Shown here one piece after another: positions 21,123 through 32,274 of a stretch of 64,000 bases of DNA. The stretch comes from Listeria floridensis FSL S10-1187 (GTDB taxonomy: Bacteria; Bacillota; Bacilli; Lactobacillales; Listeriaceae), in the NCBI RefSeq assembly GCF_000525875.1, contig NZ_AODF01000027.1, positions 1-64,000 of the forward strand. The letters are read 5' to 3'. Within the stretch, counting starts at the first letter, position 1, and each line of letters starts with the position of its first letter. Under the pieces are notes generated by a model that was given only the letters and a program-made list of their open reading frames with translations, did not search any database and was not told where the DNA came from. The position numbers and the translations under genes were made by a program.

Positions 21123-21154
21123 TAAAAAAGCGCGGCACCAAGCGGCACCGCACT
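21123..21154 (-). terminator. ctc terminator
   Basis: Minus-strand hairpin AGTGCGGTGCC / GGTGCCGCGCT (several G-U pairs) followed by a run of T, downstream of ctc. Confidence 0.7.
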
Positions 21155-21172
21155 TTCTATTCGTATCTTCTA

Positions 21173-21799
21173 TTATTCAACGGGAGCATCTGCCGAACCG
21201 TGAACTGCTTCTGGTTCTGGCGCTTCGGCTCCTTCTGTCGGTTCTTCAGCAACACGTGGAGCCGCAATTGTTACAAGCGCTTCTTCGCCGTCTGTTATTA
21301 TTTCGTAGTCTGCATTTTTCGGAATATCACTTGCAGCTAACGAATCACCGATTTCTAGACCAGAAATATCTACTTCAATGGCTTCTGGAAGTTTATCCGG
21401 CGTTGCTTTCACAATCACTTCATATAGAACTTGCTGTAAGACCCCGCCGGATTTCACACCGACAGAATCGCCTACAAGGTCAATTCGAACTTCAGTTTCT
21501 ACTTCTTCACTCATATCTACTGCAAGCAAATCCAAGTGAATGATTTCATCTTTTAATGGATCTTTTTGATATTGATGTAATAAAACATTCATCTTCGATC
21601 CATCTACTGTTACTGCGAATACTTCGTTACGTCCGTGCTCACGAACCGCTTTGATTAGTTCAAGGGCATCAACTGAGACCGCAATGTTCTCTGCTTGATA
21701 GCCATAAATAATCGCTGGGATACGTCCTGCTTCACGTACTTCTGTTACTTGCGAATGCGGTTTCGTATCTCTTTTCTGAACTTCTAATGTAGTTGCCAT
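21173..21799 (-). CDS. ctc: 50S ribosomal protein L25/general stress protein Ctc
   Basis: Long form of ribosomal protein bL25, which binds 5S rRNA and is a general stress protein in Bacillus and Listeria. ATG at 21799 (MATTLEVQKRDTK) follows GTGGAGTGG; the few upstream codons are not part of the family. The 208-residue protein has an L25 domain (about residues 1-90) and a TL5/Ctc beta domain (about 95-180), with a Glu/Ala/Pro-rich acidic tail. A near-consensus sigma-B promoter and a sigma-A-type promoter lie upstream, as expected for a stress gene. Confidence 0.94.
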   Translation of the reverse strand: MATTLEVQKRDTKPHSQVTEVREAGRIPAIIYGYQAENIAVSVDALELIKAVREHGRNEVFAVTVDGSKMNVLLHQYQKDPLKDEIIHLDLLAVDMSEEVETEVRIDLVGDSVGVKSGGVLQQVLYEVIVKATPDKLPEAIEVDISGLEIGDSLAASDIPKNADYEIITDGEEALVTIAAPRVAEEPTEGAEAPEPEAVHGSADAPVE

Positions 21800-21845
21800 A
21801 AAAATCCACTCCACTCATTCAATTTGTATTCATCAATAACAAATT

Positions 21846-21870
21846 TTACCCTACTTCGAAAACTTCAAAC
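21846..21870 (-). promoter_or_regulatory. Sigma-B promoter of ctc
   Basis: Minus-strand GTTT (21870-21867) and GGGTAA (21851-21846) separated by 15 bp, matching the Listeria/Bacillus sigma-B consensus (GTTT, 12-15 bp, GGGWAW), about 45 bp before the ctc ATG. ctc is a known sigma-B-dependent gene in these genera. Confidence 0.75.
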
Positions 21871-21940
21871 AAAATAATGTTTATTTTTTTCCAAGAAAAG
21901 GTAAACAAAAACTAGTGTAAAACTTTGTTATTGCACTTCT

Positions 21941-23073
<1,133 letters not shown>

Positions 23074-23102
23074 GATCAAATTTTTATCCCATCACACACT
23101 TG

Positions 23103-23134
23103 AGCGGCGCCCCTTCGCGGGCGCCGCTTTTTTG
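23103..23134 (+). terminator. ldh terminator
   Basis: Very GC-rich perfect hairpin AGCGGCGCCC / GGGCGCCGCT followed by six T. Confidence 0.93.
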
Positions 23135-23333
23135 TTTTCTTATCCAAAATCCGTGAACTTTCAGTTTCCCAACTGGTACTCGTTACGCAAAATGTAACAG
23201 GTTCCTTTCTGTTTTTCTCTGTTTTTTTAGTCGGAAAAGTCATTCCAAAATTATAGTCCTTATACTATGATGTTGCTGTGGCAATGAAATACTCGAGTAT
23301 GCCCCAAAGAATCCGTCTATTGAGGTGAAAAAC

Positions 23334-24356
23334 ATGGTGAAGAAAAGAGACTATATTGATACAAATGATTTTTCTAAAGATGAAATCGTTTACATGATTG
23401 ATTTGGCATTGAAATTGAAAGAAGCAATTAAAAATGGTTATTATCCGCCGATTCTTAAAAATAAATCACTCGGCATGATTTTTGAACAATCTTCCACTCG
23501 GACAAGGGTTTCGTTTGAAACAGCGATGACGCAACTTGGTGGACATGCCCAATATCTTGCACCAGGGCAAATTCAGCTTGGCGGGCATGAAAGTGTCGGG
23601 GATACCGCACGTGTTTTATCACGGCTTGTGGATATTTTGATGGCACGTGTTGAGCGGCACCAAACTGTTGTTGACTTAGCAGAAGACGCGACGATTCCAG
23701 TTATCAACGGGATGAGCGATTACAACCATCCAACGCAAGAACTTGGGGATGCGATTACGATGATCGAGCATCTTCCTGAAGGCAAGAAAATTGAAGACTG
23801 TAAAATCGTTTTTGTCGGAGATGCTACACAGGTTTGTGTGTCTACGATGTTCATGGCGACAAAGCTTGGTATGAAGTTCGTTCAATTTGGGCCAAAGGGA
23901 TTCCAGATAAAAGAAGACCGGATCAAAATTGCAGAGGAAAACTGCAGGGTTTCAGGGGGAAGCGTGCTCATCACAGAAGATGCAGACGAAGCTTTGAAAG
24001 ACGCTGATTTTATCTACACGGACGTTTGGTACGGGCTTTATGAAGCGGAACTTTCGGAAGAGGAACGGATGAAGACTTTTTATCCGAAATATCAGGTAGA
24101 CATGGATTTGATCAAAAAAGCGGCTCCTCATGTGAAATTTATGCACTGCTTACCTGCTACTCGTGGCGAGGAAGTGACAGACGAGGTGCTCGATGCACCA
24201 TTTTCGATTGTGCTTGATGAAGCGGAAAATCGCTTAACAGCAATGCGCGCTTTACTTGTATACTTCCTTAAACCCTACTTAAACTATGCCGAAGAAGCGA
24301 CCTGCTTGAAATACGATGCGGATATTCAAGCGCTTTTACGGCATTATGTGGATTGA
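23334..24356 (+). CDS. ptcA: Putrescine carbamoyltransferase
   Basis: Catalyses phosphorolysis of N-carbamoylputrescine to putrescine and carbamoyl phosphate in agmatine fermentation. The 340-residue protein has the carbamoyl-phosphate motif [10 protein letters not shown] (about residues 49-58), HPTQELGDA, and [13 protein letters not shown] near the C-terminus. This fold is shared with ornithine carbamoyltransferase; the assignment to putrescine rests on the adjoining aguA, antiporter and arcC genes and on the PTC-like [12 protein letters not shown] stretch. ATG at 23334 follows GAGGTGA. First gene of a four-gene operon. Confidence 0.9.
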   Translation: MVKKRDYIDTNDFSKDEIVYMIDLALKLKEAIKNGYYPPILKNKSLGMIFEQSSTRTRVSFETAMTQLGGHAQYLAPGQIQLGGHESVGDTARVLSRLVDILMARVERHQTVVDLAEDATIPVINGMSDYNHPTQELGDAITMIEHLPEGKKIEDCKIVFVGDATQVCVSTMFMATKLGMKFVQFGPKGFQIKEDRIKIAEENCRVSGGSVLITEDADEALKDADFIYTDVWYGLYEAELSEEERMKTFYPKYQVDMDLIKKAAPHVKFMHCLPATRGEEVTDEVLDAPFSIVLDEAENRLTAMRALLVYFLKPYLNYAEEATCLKYDADIQALLRHYVD

Positions 24357-24371
24357 TGCTTGATTTATTAT

Positions 24372-24397
24372 GGAGGGAGAATTTTGTTTCTTCCTCC
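24372..24397 (+). promoter_or_regulatory. Hairpin between ptcA and the antiporter gene
   Basis: A 10-bp stem (GGAGGGAGAA / TTCTTCCTCC with one G-U pair) and a 6-nt loop, just after the ptcA stop. It buries a GGAGG that would otherwise act as a ribosome-binding site and lacks a T tract. It may be an mRNA-processing or stability element; inference only. Confidence 0.45.
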
Positions 24398-24420
24398 GTT
24401 CAAAAGAGGAAGTGGACGTT

Positions 24421-25800
24421 TTGAAGGAAAAGAAAAAGTTTCGTTTGTTTGATGCTGTTTTAATGGCGGTTTGTGTTATTTTAGTTGTTGAATCTGCCGC
24501 TCCAGCCGCCGCAATCGGCTCCTCGCAATTCTTTTGGTGGGTCGCTCTTTTGATTTTATTCTTTCTGCCGTACGGGCTTATTTCAGCAGAACTCGGAACA
24601 AGCTACGACGATGAAGGCGGTATTTATGATTGGGTCAAACGCGCATTTGGCAACAAATGGGGCGGCAGAGTTGCTTGGCTTTACTGGATTAATTATCCGA
24701 TTTGGATGGCTAGCCTCGCTGTTTTGTTTATGGAGGTGGCGACACAAATTTTCAAGCTTAAACTAAGCACTCCGGTAGCCATCCTCATTCAGCTATTGTT
24801 CATCTGGATCGTTGTTCTGATCAGTTGTTATCCTGTCAGCGATAGCAAGTGGATTCTAAATATTGCGGCTTTTTGTAAAGTATTCATTATGCTTGCACTT
24901 GGTGTACTCGGCATTTACTTCGCGGTTACGAAAGGGCTCGCGAATGATTTTTCTGGAAAAGCACTTTTACCAAGTTTCGACTTAAACAGTTTATCGTTTA
25001 TCTCGATCATTTTGTTTAACTTTCTCGGCTTTGAAGTTGTCACTACGCTTGCAGGCGACATGGAGAATCCGAAGAAACAGATACCGCAAGCGATTATTGT
25101 CGGTGGCATCTTAATTGCTTTCTTTTATTTGTTTGCTGCATTCGGGATGGGCGCTGCGATCCCAACGTCTGAGCTTTCGACGTCTGGCGGCTTGATAGAC
25201 AGCTTTATCATGCTGATCGGCAACCTTAATCCGTTCGTTATCGTCATCGGAATTATGTTTATGTATACGCTTGTTGCCAATTTGATTTCATGGGCTCTTG
25301 GCGTCAATTATGTTGCGATGTATGCCGCAAGAAATAAAGATTTGCCGCGTGTATTCGGGATACAAAACAAGAAGAATGAAATGCCGCTTGGCGCTAATCT
25401 TTTAAACGGTTTAGTGGCTTCGCTTCTCGTTGTGATTGCACCACTGATTCCAAATGAAAATATTTTCTGGGCATTCTTCGCTTTGAATGTGGTGGCACTG
25501 CTTGCCTCTTATATTATGATGTTCCCAGCGTTTTTAAAACTTCGGAAAATCGATCCGGATCGCCCGCGGCCGTTTAAAGTCCCAGGTGGTAAGGTGCTAC
25601 TCAATTTGTTCACCTATATTCCGGTCGCTCTGCTCGTCATCACGCTGATCTTTTCAGCCGTACCACTCAATGGTTCGTCTGCTGAATTAAATGAAAAAAT
25701 CCCGATTTTGATCGGGGCAATTGCTGCTTTTATTATTGGTGAAATTTGTATCGCCAAAGCAGGAAAACGAAAGAACTCGGGAAAGGATGAATTGGATTGA
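24421..25800 (+). CDS. aguD: APC-family antiporter, probable agmatine/putrescine exchanger
   Basis: 459-residue integral membrane protein with about 12 hydrophobic segments. It shows the APC-superfamily N-terminal helix ([20 protein letters not shown]) and conserved helix 6-7 segment ([20 protein letters not shown]). In the agmatine pathway this protein imports agmatine and exports putrescine; that substrate is inferred from the operon, not from residues. The start is taken as TTG at 24421 because AGAGGAAG lies 9 bp upstream. An ATG at 24370 is in frame but has no ribosome-binding site. The stop overlaps the aguA start by 4 bp. Confidence 0.85.
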   Translation: MKEKKKFRLFDAVLMAVCVILVVESAAPAAAIGSSQFFWWVALLILFFLPYGLISAELGTSYDDEGGIYDWVKRAFGNKWGGRVAWLYWINYPIWMASLAVLFMEVATQIFKLKLSTPVAILIQLLFIWIVVLISCYPVSDSKWILNIAAFCKVFIMLALGVLGIYFAVTKGLANDFSGKALLPSFDLNSLSFISIILFNFLGFEVVTTLAGDMENPKKQIPQAIIVGGILIAFFYLFAAFGMGAAIPTSELSTSGGLIDSFIMLIGNLNPFVIVIGIMFMYTLVANLISWALGVNYVAMYAARNKDLPRVFGIQNKKNEMPLGANLLNGLVASLLVVIAPLIPNENIFWAFFALNVVALLASYIMMFPAFLKLRKIDPDRPRPFKVPGGKVLLNLFTYIPVALLVITLIFSAVPLNGSSAELNEKIPILIGAIAAFIIGEICIAKAGKRKNSGKDELD

Positions 25801-26891
25801 AAACTTTAGATAGTTCTCCTAAAAAAGATGGATTTATGATGCCGGGCGAATTTGAAGCGCATCGCGGCTGCTATATGCTTTGGCCAGAACGTCCGGACAA
25901 TTGGCGCAATGGCGCAAAACCGGCACAAGCAGCTTTCACAGCTGTCGCTTCGGCGATTTCAAAATTCGAGCCTGTTACGGTGGCTGTTTCACCGCGACAA
26001 TACAGCAATGCACGCCATATGCTACCGGATCATATTCGCACAGTTGAAATAGATAATGATGATGCTTGGGTGCGCGACTGCGGAGCGACATTTGTACGCA
26101 ACAAAGATGGCGAAATCCGTGCTGTCGATTGGACTTTTAATGCTTGGGGCGGACTCGTTGACGGGCTTTATTTCCCTTGGGATAAGGACGATCAGGTGGC
26201 GCAAAAGATGGCTGAATTAGAAGCTTCTGACAGATATCGCTTGGAGAATTTTGTACTGGAAGGCGGATCGATTCATGTTGACGGTGAAGGTACACTGATT
26301 ACGACCGAGGAATGTCTGCTCTCTGAAGGACGCAATCCTGAACTTTCCAAAGAACAAATTGAAACGATCTTGAAGGAATATTTGAACCTTGAAAAAATCA
26401 TTTGGCTGAAACGCGGCATTTACTTGGATGAGACAAACGGCCATGTTGATAATATTTTGAACTATGTGGCTCCTGGGGAGGTTGCGCTTGCATGGACAGA
26501 TGATGTGAGTGATCCGCAATACGAAATTTCTAAGGACTGTCTCGACATTTTAGAGCATACTACGGACGCAAGAGGTCGTAAATTAAAAGTGCATAAACTT
26601 CACGTCCCTAACCCCATCTTGATTACAGAAGAAGAAAGTCGCGGTGTCGATGCTGTCGATGGTACTTTGCCGCGCGAAGCTGGCGACCGCTTGGCTGCAA
26701 GTTATATTAACTATTATTCTGCGAATGGCGGGATTATTTTTCCGCTGTTCGATGATCCGAATGATGAAAAGGCACGCGAAACATTGAGCGCGCTTTATCC
26801 TGACCGAGAAGTCGTCGGTGTGCCGGCGCGCGAAATCTTACTCGGTGGAGGAAATATCCACTGTATCACTCAACAAGTTCCTAAAGGATGA
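25797..26891 (+). CDS. aguA: Agmatine deiminase
   Basis: Hydrolyses agmatine to N-carbamoylputrescine and ammonia. The 364-residue guanidino-group hydrolase begins [23 protein letters not shown], cut here for length to its key part [14 protein letters not shown]. It has the substrate residues in [18 protein letters not shown] and [13 protein letters not shown], the catalytic His in NGHVDN, and the catalytic Cys near the C-terminus in [11 protein letters not shown]. The start is TTG at 25797, overlapping the antiporter stop (TTGA), which indicates translational coupling. L. monocytogenes has two aguA copies in its cluster as I recall; only one is present here. Confidence 0.94.
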   Translation: MKTLDSSPKKDGFMMPGEFEAHRGCYMLWPERPDNWRNGAKPAQAAFTAVASAISKFEPVTVAVSPRQYSNARHMLPDHIRTVEIDNDDAWVRDCGATFVRNKDGEIRAVDWTFNAWGGLVDGLYFPWDKDDQVAQKMAELEASDRYRLENFVLEGGSIHVDGEGTLITTEECLLSEGRNPELSKEQIETILKEYLNLEKIIWLKRGIYLDETNGHVDNILNYVAPGEVALAWTDDVSDPQYEISKDCLDILEHTTDARGRKLKVHKLHVPNPILITEEESRGVDAVDGTLPREAGDRLAASYINYYSANGGIIFPLFDDPNDEKARETLSALYPDREVVGVPAREILLGGGNIHCITQQVPKG

Positions 26892-26906
26892 TTGCGAGGG
26901 AAGAAC

Positions 26907-27851
26907 ATGAAAAAACGAAAAGTAGTAGTGGCACTCGGCGGAAACGCAATTCTATCTAATGACGCGAGTGCAGAGGCTCAACAAAAAGCTTTAGAACAAA
27001 CGGCAGAACACCTAGTGGAATTTGTGCTACATGATGATGATCTTGTTATCTCACACGGAAATGGACCGCAAGTTGGAAATCTGCTACTGCAACAGCAAGC
27101 GGGAAACTCTGAAAAAAATCCTGCATTACCGCTTGATTCTTGTGTTGCAATGACTCAAGGAAGCATCGGATACTGGATGCAAAATGCGTTCGATAATGTC
27201 TTTCATAAACATCAGCTTGAAAAAGAAACCGTTTCGCTCATTACGCAAGTGATTGTTGATCAGGAAGATCCAGCATTCAGAAATCCTACTAAACCAATTG
27301 GCCCCTTTTTATCAAAAGAAGAGGCCTTAACGGAAGAAGCTGAAACAGGCGCTGTATTCATTGAAGATGCTGGACGCGGCTATCGCAAAGTAGTTCCTTC
27401 GCCCATGCCGCTTTACATTAAAGAACATGTTGCCATTCGTCAGCTGATCGAAAATGGCGTCATCACAATTTCAGCTGGCGGTGGCGGGATTTCTGTCGTT
27501 GATCAGGATGGGAAATTTACTGGTGTGGAAGCTGTCATCGACAAAGACTTTGCTTCTTTACGGCTTGCTGAAATGATCGAAGCCGACTTATTTGTTATTT
27601 TAACAGGCGTTGATCATGTTTTCGTCAACTTCAATAAACCGGATCAACAAAAACTGGAACATGTAACCGTTTCTGAGCTGGAAAGATGGCGCGCCGAAAA
27701 TCAATTTGCAGCCGGAAGTATGCTCCCAAAAATTGAAGCAGCGATGGCTTTCGTGAAAAATCGTCCTTCGGCAAAAGCTGTTATTACTTCTCTTGAGAAC
27801 ATCGGCGACTTCTTAAAAAATGGAACTGGGACGGTTATCACAGCAAAATAA
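26907..27851 (+). CDS. arcC: Carbamate kinase
   Basis: Last step of agmatine fermentation: carbamoyl phosphate plus ADP gives ATP, ammonia and CO2. The 314-residue protein starts [14 protein letters not shown] and has [44 protein letters not shown] and [15 protein letters not shown], all family signatures. ATG at 26907 follows GCGAGGG; the longer ATG at 26892 has no ribosome-binding site. It ends the operon before a terminator, and so closes an ATP-yielding, acid-neutralising pathway. Confidence 0.95.
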   Translation: MKKRKVVVALGGNAILSNDASAEAQQKALEQTAEHLVEFVLHDDDLVISHGNGPQVGNLLLQQQAGNSEKNPALPLDSCVAMTQGSIGYWMQNAFDNVFHKHQLEKETVSLITQVIVDQEDPAFRNPTKPIGPFLSKEEALTEEAETGAVFIEDAGRGYRKVVPSPMPLYIKEHVAIRQLIENGVITISAGGGGISVVDQDGKFTGVEAVIDKDFASLRLAEMIEADLFVILTGVDHVFVNFNKPDQQKLEHVTVSELERWRAENQFAAGSMLPKIEAAMAFVKNRPSAKAVITSLENIGDFLKNGTGTVITAK

Positions 27852-27858
27852 AATGATC

Positions 27859-27902
27859 AAAGCGAATCCTTAGTTCTAATTAGGCCAAGGGTTCGCTTTT
27901 TG
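27859..27902 (+). terminator. Agmatine operon terminator
   Basis: Hairpin AAAGCGAATCCTTA / CCAAGGGTTCGCTTTTT, with a T tract, after arcC. Confidence 0.8.
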
Positions 27903-27990
27903 TTATCTTAGGAACTATTGTATAATAATCCTGATAGAGACAGTTAGTAGTAATAAAGCTCACAACCTCACATGGAAAGGATTGAAAACT

Positions 27991-28779
27991 ATGGATTTTT
28001 TTGAGATTGCCAGTCAATCCATCTCAAGCTTAACTCGCAACGAACGCATCTTATTTGATTACGTTGTTAAAAATATGACTCGGATAAAAAACCAAAGCAT
28101 CCGCGAAGTTTCTGCTGAATGCTTTGTTTCAACTACTACTTTTTTGCGTTTTGTCAGGAAAATCGGATTTACAGGTTACAGTGAATTTACGACGGTATTG
28201 AAATTTACGGAAGCTAACAAACATGCCGAGATCCGCCCGAGCCCGTTTGTCGTGAACCAAAAGAATTATCGCGAAGAATATTTAAAAAATATCATTGAAT
28301 CTGTTCGCGTACTGGAGCCATCAAAATTGCAACGCATCACGACGAAGCTCGAGCAAAAACCGCGAATTTATTTTTTCGCCAAAGGTTTGAGTAAACATGC
28401 CGCCGAATATGTCAAATACCTCTATACGATGAATGGCTTTTTGGTTGAATTTCCCGAGGATTATCAATATCGCCAGGCGATTTTGCCGCATATCGGCTCC
28501 GAAGATATGGTCTTTATTTTAACTTATGGTGGTCATGATATTGAACTTGTACAGACTGCTCAAAAACTGAAGGCACGCAAAAACACGCCTCTTCTCATTT
28601 CAATCACTTGCGCCGACAATAATATCATTCAAAATATGAGCGATATTAATTTATATATTTTTACAGATGAAATTGAAATTAACCATTTGGATATTACTTC
28701 ACGCATTTCCACAATCGCTTTAATGGAGCTGATTTTGTACCAGCACATTGAAAATATGAACCCTAATGTATATAGTTAA
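27991..28779 (+). CDS. RpiR-family transcriptional regulator, probable regulator of the agmatine operon
   Basis: 262 residues. The N-terminal winged helix-turn-helix (about residues 1-75; LTRNERILFDYVVKNM, CFVSTTTFLRFVRKIGFTGYSEF) is typical of RpiR proteins. It is followed by a SIS-like sugar-phosphate-binding domain (about 120-250; IYFFAKGLSKHAAEYVKYL, DMVFILTYGGHDIELVQ). ATG at 27991 is preferred, with GGAAAGG 10 bp upstream; a TTG at 27982 is too close to that site. It is adjacent to the agmatine genes, and I recall an RpiR-type gene beside the agmatine cluster of L. monocytogenes. Control of the operon is therefore likely but not shown. Confidence 0.85.
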   Translation: MDFFEIASQSISSLTRNERILFDYVVKNMTRIKNQSIREVSAECFVSTTTFLRFVRKIGFTGYSEFTTVLKFTEANKHAEIRPSPFVVNQKNYREEYLKNIIESVRVLEPSKLQRITTKLEQKPRIYFFAKGLSKHAAEYVKYLYTMNGFLVEFPEDYQYRQAILPHIGSEDMVFILTYGGHDIELVQTAQKLKARKNTPLLISITCADNNIIQNMSDINLYIFTDEIEINHLDITSRISTIALMELILYQHIENMNPNVYS

Positions 28780-28854
28780 TTTTACACATACTTAGATTAA
28801 TTTTTGACGGATTTTTGCTTTCCAAGTACACTTATGGAAAGGAGGTTTTTAAAA

Positions 28855-29187
28855 ATGATTACAACAACATCCCCGAACATTGAAGGGAAACAAATTATCG
28901 AATATAAAAAAATTGTTTTTGGTGAAGTAATCACTGGCGTAAACTTCATGAAAGATATCGGAGCCGGCCTGCGCAACTTCTTCGGCGGGCGTTCAGAAGG
29001 CTATGAAGAGGAACTCATTAACGCGCGCGAAGCAGCTATTGCTGAGATGGAATCTCGAGCTGCCGAACTCGGTGCCAATGCAATCATCGGCGTCGATATT
29101 GATTATGAGGTGCTTGGAGCTGATAACGCTATGCTGATGGTAACGGCGTCTGGAACAGCTGTCGTGATTGAAGCACAAGATTATTAA
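28855..29187 (+). CDS. UPF0145/YbjQ-family protein
   Basis: 110-residue YbjQ (DUF74) protein, predicted heavy-metal-binding fold of unknown function. Family marks include [18 protein letters not shown], the acidic [17 protein letters not shown] helix, and [16 protein letters not shown]. The start is ATG at 28855 after a strong AAAGGAGG; the longer frame upstream has none. In L. monocytogenes a UPF0145 gene (lmo0208, as I recall) lies between the virulence cluster and ldh, so this gene is a landmark for that locus. Confidence 0.88.
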   Translation: MITTTSPNIEGKQIIEYKKIVFGEVITGVNFMKDIGAGLRNFFGGRSEGYEEELINAREAAIAEMESRAAELGANAIIGVDIDYEVLGADNAMLMVTASGTAVVIEAQDY

Positions 29188-29224
29188 AAAAAAGCGATGC
29201 CGCAAAGATTGCGGCATCGCTTTT
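29186..29224. terminator. Bidirectional terminator between the UPF0145 gene and prs
   Basis: Near-perfect hairpin AAAGCGATGCCGCAA / TTGCGGCATCGCTTTT with A and T tracts on the two sides, between convergent genes. Confidence 0.9.
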
Positions 29225-29229
29225 ACATT

Positions 29230-30189
29230 TTATTCAAACAATGAGCTTACTGATTCGTTTTCATGGACGCGGACAATCGCTTCGCCAAGTAAAGGCGCTA
29301 CCGAAAGTTGTTCCATTTTGTCGATCCACTTATCCTCTGGCATCGCAATTGAGTTGGTAACAACCAATTTTTCAATTGGCGATTCGTTGATGCGCTCCAT
29401 TGCTGGGCCGGATAAAACTGGATGTGTACAAGAAGCAAAGACGCGTGTTGCTCCGCTATTGCGCAGCGCATTCGCAGCAAGTGTGATGGTTCCTGCTGTG
29501 TCGATGATATCATCGATCAGGATACACACCTTTCCTTCTACGTTGCCGACAATGTTCATCACTTCCGCCACATTTGGACGTGGGCGGCGTTTATCGATAA
29601 TCGCAATCGGCGCTTTTAAGCGGTCTGCCATTTTACGTGCACGGGTCACTCCGCCGTGGTCAGGTGAAACAACTACGATATCTTCACTCGACAGACCTAG
29701 TTTGCTGAAATAGTCGCTAAGAAGGCGAACAGCATTCAAATGGTCAATCGGAATATCGAAGAATCCTTGGATTTGCGGTGCGTGCATATCAAGCGTAATC
29801 ATACGTGTAGCACCCGCTGTTTCAATTAAGTTCGCTACAAGTTTCGCTGTAATCGGCTCACGGCTTCTGGCTTTGCGATCTTGACGAGCGTAACCGTAAT
29901 ACGGCATCACAATATTGATGGTAGCTGCTGAAGCACGTTTCAGTGCATCAATCATGATTAAAAGTTCCATTAAATTCTGGTTGACAGGATAGCTTGTCGA
30001 CTGGACAACATACACGTGGCATCCGCGAATACTTTCTTCGATGTTGATTTGAATTTCACCATCGCTGAAATGAGTGACACTTGATTTCCCCAGCTCAATA
30101 CCTACTTCTTTCGCAATGTCTTCTGCTAATGCGCGATTTGAGTTTAACGAAAAAATCTTTAATTTTGGATCAAAATAATCGTTTGACAT
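29230..30189 (-). CDS. prs: Ribose-phosphate pyrophosphokinase
   Basis: Makes PRPP for purine, pyrimidine, histidine and tryptophan synthesis. The 319-residue protein starts at ATG 30189 ([19 protein letters not shown]) after TGGAGG; five further upstream codons are not conserved. It has [14 protein letters not shown], the catalytic flexible loop region [15 protein letters not shown], and the PRPP-binding loop [14 protein letters not shown]. It follows glmU by 55 bp in the same orientation. In L. monocytogenes the prfA virulence cluster begins just downstream of prs; here it does not. Confidence 0.97.
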   Translation of the reverse strand: MSNDYFDPKLKIFSLNSNRALAEDIAKEVGIELGKSSVTHFSDGEIQINIEESIRGCHVYVVQSTSYPVNQNLMELLIMIDALKRASAATINIVMPYYGYARQDRKARSREPITAKLVANLIETAGATRMITLDMHAPQIQGFFDIPIDHLNAVRLLSDYFSKLGLSSEDIVVVSPDHGGVTRARKMADRLKAPIAIIDKRRPRPNVAEVMNIVGNVEGKVCILIDDIIDTAGTITLAANALRNSGATRVFASCTHPVLSGPAMERINESPIEKLVVTNSIAMPEDKWIDKMEQLSVAPLLGEAIVRVHENESVSSLFE

Positions 30190-30244
30190 AATCAGCCTCC
30201 ACAAATTTTATAAAATGATAACTAAATGTTTTCCCTCACAAAAG

Positions 30245-31624
30245 CTACTTTTTATGTTTATCAAGAATTTTCTTCACATAACCTGCTTTGTTCTCTTGAC
30301 GAGCTCGCGCGATCGCAAGCGCACCTTCCGGAACATCATCTGTGATTGTCGAACCTGCAGCAATATACGTATTATCTGCAATTTCAACAGGTGCAACTAG
30401 GTTAGAGTTACAGCCAACAAAGACGTTATCGCCGATTTTGGTCTTGAATTTATTAAAGCCGTCATAGTTAACGGAAATACTGCCACAGCCAACATTTACA
30501 TTTTTACCAACTTCTGCATCGCCCATATAAATGAAATGCGGCAACTTAGTTCCTTCATCTATAACTGCATTCTTGGTTTCTACATAGTTACCAATTTTGA
30601 CATGCGCTTTGATATCAGATCCTGGACGAAGATGCGAGAATGGACCGATCGTTACATCATCAGCCACTTTACTGTCTTCGATTTCTGAACTGCGAATTTT
30701 AACGCGATCGCCAATTTCAGCATTATCGAACACAGAACCACTTGTAATGACACAATCTACACCAATTTTTGTTTTACCGCGAAGCGTAACATTTGCTTCG
30801 ATTACTGTATCTTGACCGATTTCAACATCCACATCAATATAGGTGCTTGATGGATCAACAAGTGTAACTCCGTTTCGCATATGGCTTTCATTGATACGGT
30901 TCCGCATCAGGCGAGAAGCTTCTGCAAGCGCAACGCGATCATTCACACCAAGCGATTCTTCAAAGTTTGCCATTCGGTAAGCTGCTACAACTTCATCTTC
31001 ATCTTTTAAGATTTTAATGACATCAGGCAAGTAATATTCACCTTGCGCGTTATCATTTGAAACTTTTGAAAGAGCTTCAAATAATGATAGATTGTCAAAG
31101 CAGTAAGTACCTGTATTAATTTCTTGCACACGTTGTTCTTTTTCAGAAGCATCTTTTTGTTCAACAATTTTTTCAACAATCCCCAAATCATCGCGAATAA
31201 TTCGTCCATATCCAGTTGGATCATCGAGTGTTGTTGTTAAAATCGTTGCTTTTGCCCGCTTTTCGCTATGATACTTCACGAGCGCTCCGATCGTTTCACT
31301 TTCAATCAGCGGGGTATCTCCGCAAACAACAATAGTGATACCATCTAGGTCGCCAAGCAAGTCTTTCGCTTGTAGTACTGCATGCGCTGTTCCAAGCTGT
31401 TCTTCTTGTTTAACGAATTCGCTTTTTCCTTGTAAACGGCTACGAACTTCTTCTGCTCCGTGCCCTACAATGGTTACAATTTTATCAATATTCAAATTGC
31501 TGACTTGATCAACGACATGTTCAACCATTGGTTTGCCGCATACTGGATGTAAAACTTTATATAGTTTTGACTTCATTCGTGTTCCCTGACCTGCCGCCAA
31601 AACAATAGCATACTGTTTCGTCAT
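30245..31624 (-). CDS. glmU: Bifunctional UDP-N-acetylglucosamine pyrophosphorylase / glucosamine-1-phosphate acetyltransferase
   Basis: Forms UDP-GlcNAc, the precursor of peptidoglycan and wall teichoic acid. The 459-residue protein has the nucleotidyltransferase N-domain ([26 protein letters not shown]) and the C-terminal left-handed beta-helix of hexapeptide repeats (about residues 250-440; [40 protein letters not shown]). The start at ATG 31624 follows GGGGG; upstream codons ([11 protein letters not shown]) are not family-like. A leader with alternative hairpins lies upstream. Confidence 0.96.
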   Translation of the reverse strand: MTKQYAIVLAAGQGTRMKSKLYKVLHPVCGKPMVEHVVDQVSNLNIDKIVTIVGHGAEEVRSRLQGKSEFVKQEEQLGTAHAVLQAKDLLGDLDGITIVVCGDTPLIESETIGALVKYHSEKRAKATILTTTLDDPTGYGRIIRDDLGIVEKIVEQKDASEKEQRVQEINTGTYCFDNLSLFEALSKVSNDNAQGEYYLPDVIKILKDEDEVVAAYRMANFEESLGVNDRVALAEASRLMRNRINESHMRNGVTLVDPSSTYIDVDVEIGQDTVIEANVTLRGKTKIGVDCVITSGSVFDNAEIGDRVKIRSSEIEDSKVADDVTIGPFSHLRPGSDIKAHVKIGNYVETKNAVIDEGTKLPHFIYMGDAEVGKNVNVGCGSISVNYDGFNKFKTKIGDNVFVGCNSNLVAPVEIADNTYIAAGSTITDDVPEGALAIARARQENKAGYVKKILDKHKK

Positions 31625-31716
31625 TTTATAGAACCCCCAATTATCACTATTTACCATTAAGAATCATACCGTAAAATAGGGTTTTTTTCAAGGTCGCACG
31701 AAGGCGTTCAAACACG

Positions 31717-31872
31717 CAAAAAAAGCCTTCTTCAGACTAGAAAGCTTACATGTTCGTGCCCTGCAAAATGTGTCAAGCTTAAATTGATCTGGTCAGCCGG
31801 TTCAGCAGAACAGCTAAAACTCCCATTTCCTGCTTGCATCATTTTCAAGATTAAGACCTCATTTCCCTAATT
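31717..31872 (-). promoter_or_regulatory. Candidate attenuator leader of glmU
   Basis: On the minus strand an extended -10 (TGC-TATAAT, 31887-31879) starts a leader of about 155 nt that ends in an intrinsic terminator (31747-31717; AAGCTTTC / GAAGGCTT, then seven T). Just upstream, AAGCTTGACACAT (31780-31768) can pair with ATGTAAGCTT (31751-31742), which includes the 5' arm of the terminator, so the two hairpins exclude each other. The leader also holds an open frame of about 38 codons from TTG after GAGGTC (31832 region), whose stop lies inside the terminator loop. Alternatives are a free-standing sRNA or a real small protein gene. No known riboswitch was recognised. Confidence 0.5.
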
Positions 31873-31916
31873 TCTTTCATTATAGCATAGCCTTTTCTTG
31901 AAAAAAAAGTGTAAAC

Positions 31917-31946
31917 AAAAAGAGCTGCCGTAAAAACGGCAGCTCT
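31917..31946 (-). terminator. spoVG terminator
   Basis: Perfect hairpin AGAGCTGCCGT / ACGGCAGCTCT followed by TTTTTG on the minus strand, after the second spoVG gene. It insulates glmU from spoVG. Confidence 0.87.
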
Positions 31947-31971
31947 ATCAATTATTTCATCATTCTTTTCA

Positions 31972-32274
31972 TTATTCAGCAGATACTGATTCTGTTTCTT
32001 CAGAAGAAACCGCTTCTTCTTCACCAACACGGTCATATTCAGCGAGTACTACTGTTTGAATTTTACCGCGTGTATCAGAGTTAATTGGGTGTGCGATATC
32101 GCGAAACTCTCCGTCAACACCGCGTTTGCTTGGCATTGCTACAAAAAGTCCATTATTCCCATCAATAACACGAATATCATGCACGACGAACTCCTCATCT
32201 AAAGTGATTGAGGCGATTGCTCTCATTCTTCCATCAGTTTCCACACGACGTAATCTCACATCTGTTACTTGCAT
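31972..32274 (-). CDS. spoVG: SpoVG RNA/DNA-binding regulator, downstream copy
   Basis: 100 residues, starting at ATG 32274 ([20 protein letters not shown]) with AAGGAG 8 bp upstream; a GTG three codons earlier overlaps that site. It is a near-duplicate of the next gene and carries the family core [20 protein letters not shown] and the FRDIAHPI motif. The tail is acidic and variable. L. monocytogenes SpoVG binds RNA and affects virulence traits and lysozyme resistance although the species does not sporulate. Confidence 0.94.
   Translation of the reverse strand: MQVTDVRLRRVETDGRMRAIASITLDEEFVVHDIRVIDGNNGLFVAMPSKRGVDGEFRDIAHPINSDTRGKIQTVVLAEYDRVGEEEAVSSEETESVSAE

Noticed and set aside
23334-24356. 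Ornithine carbamoyltransferase
   Set aside because: The fold is the same, but the adjacent aguA, antiporter and carbamate kinase, and absence of arcA or arginine genes, favour putrescine carbamoyltransferase.
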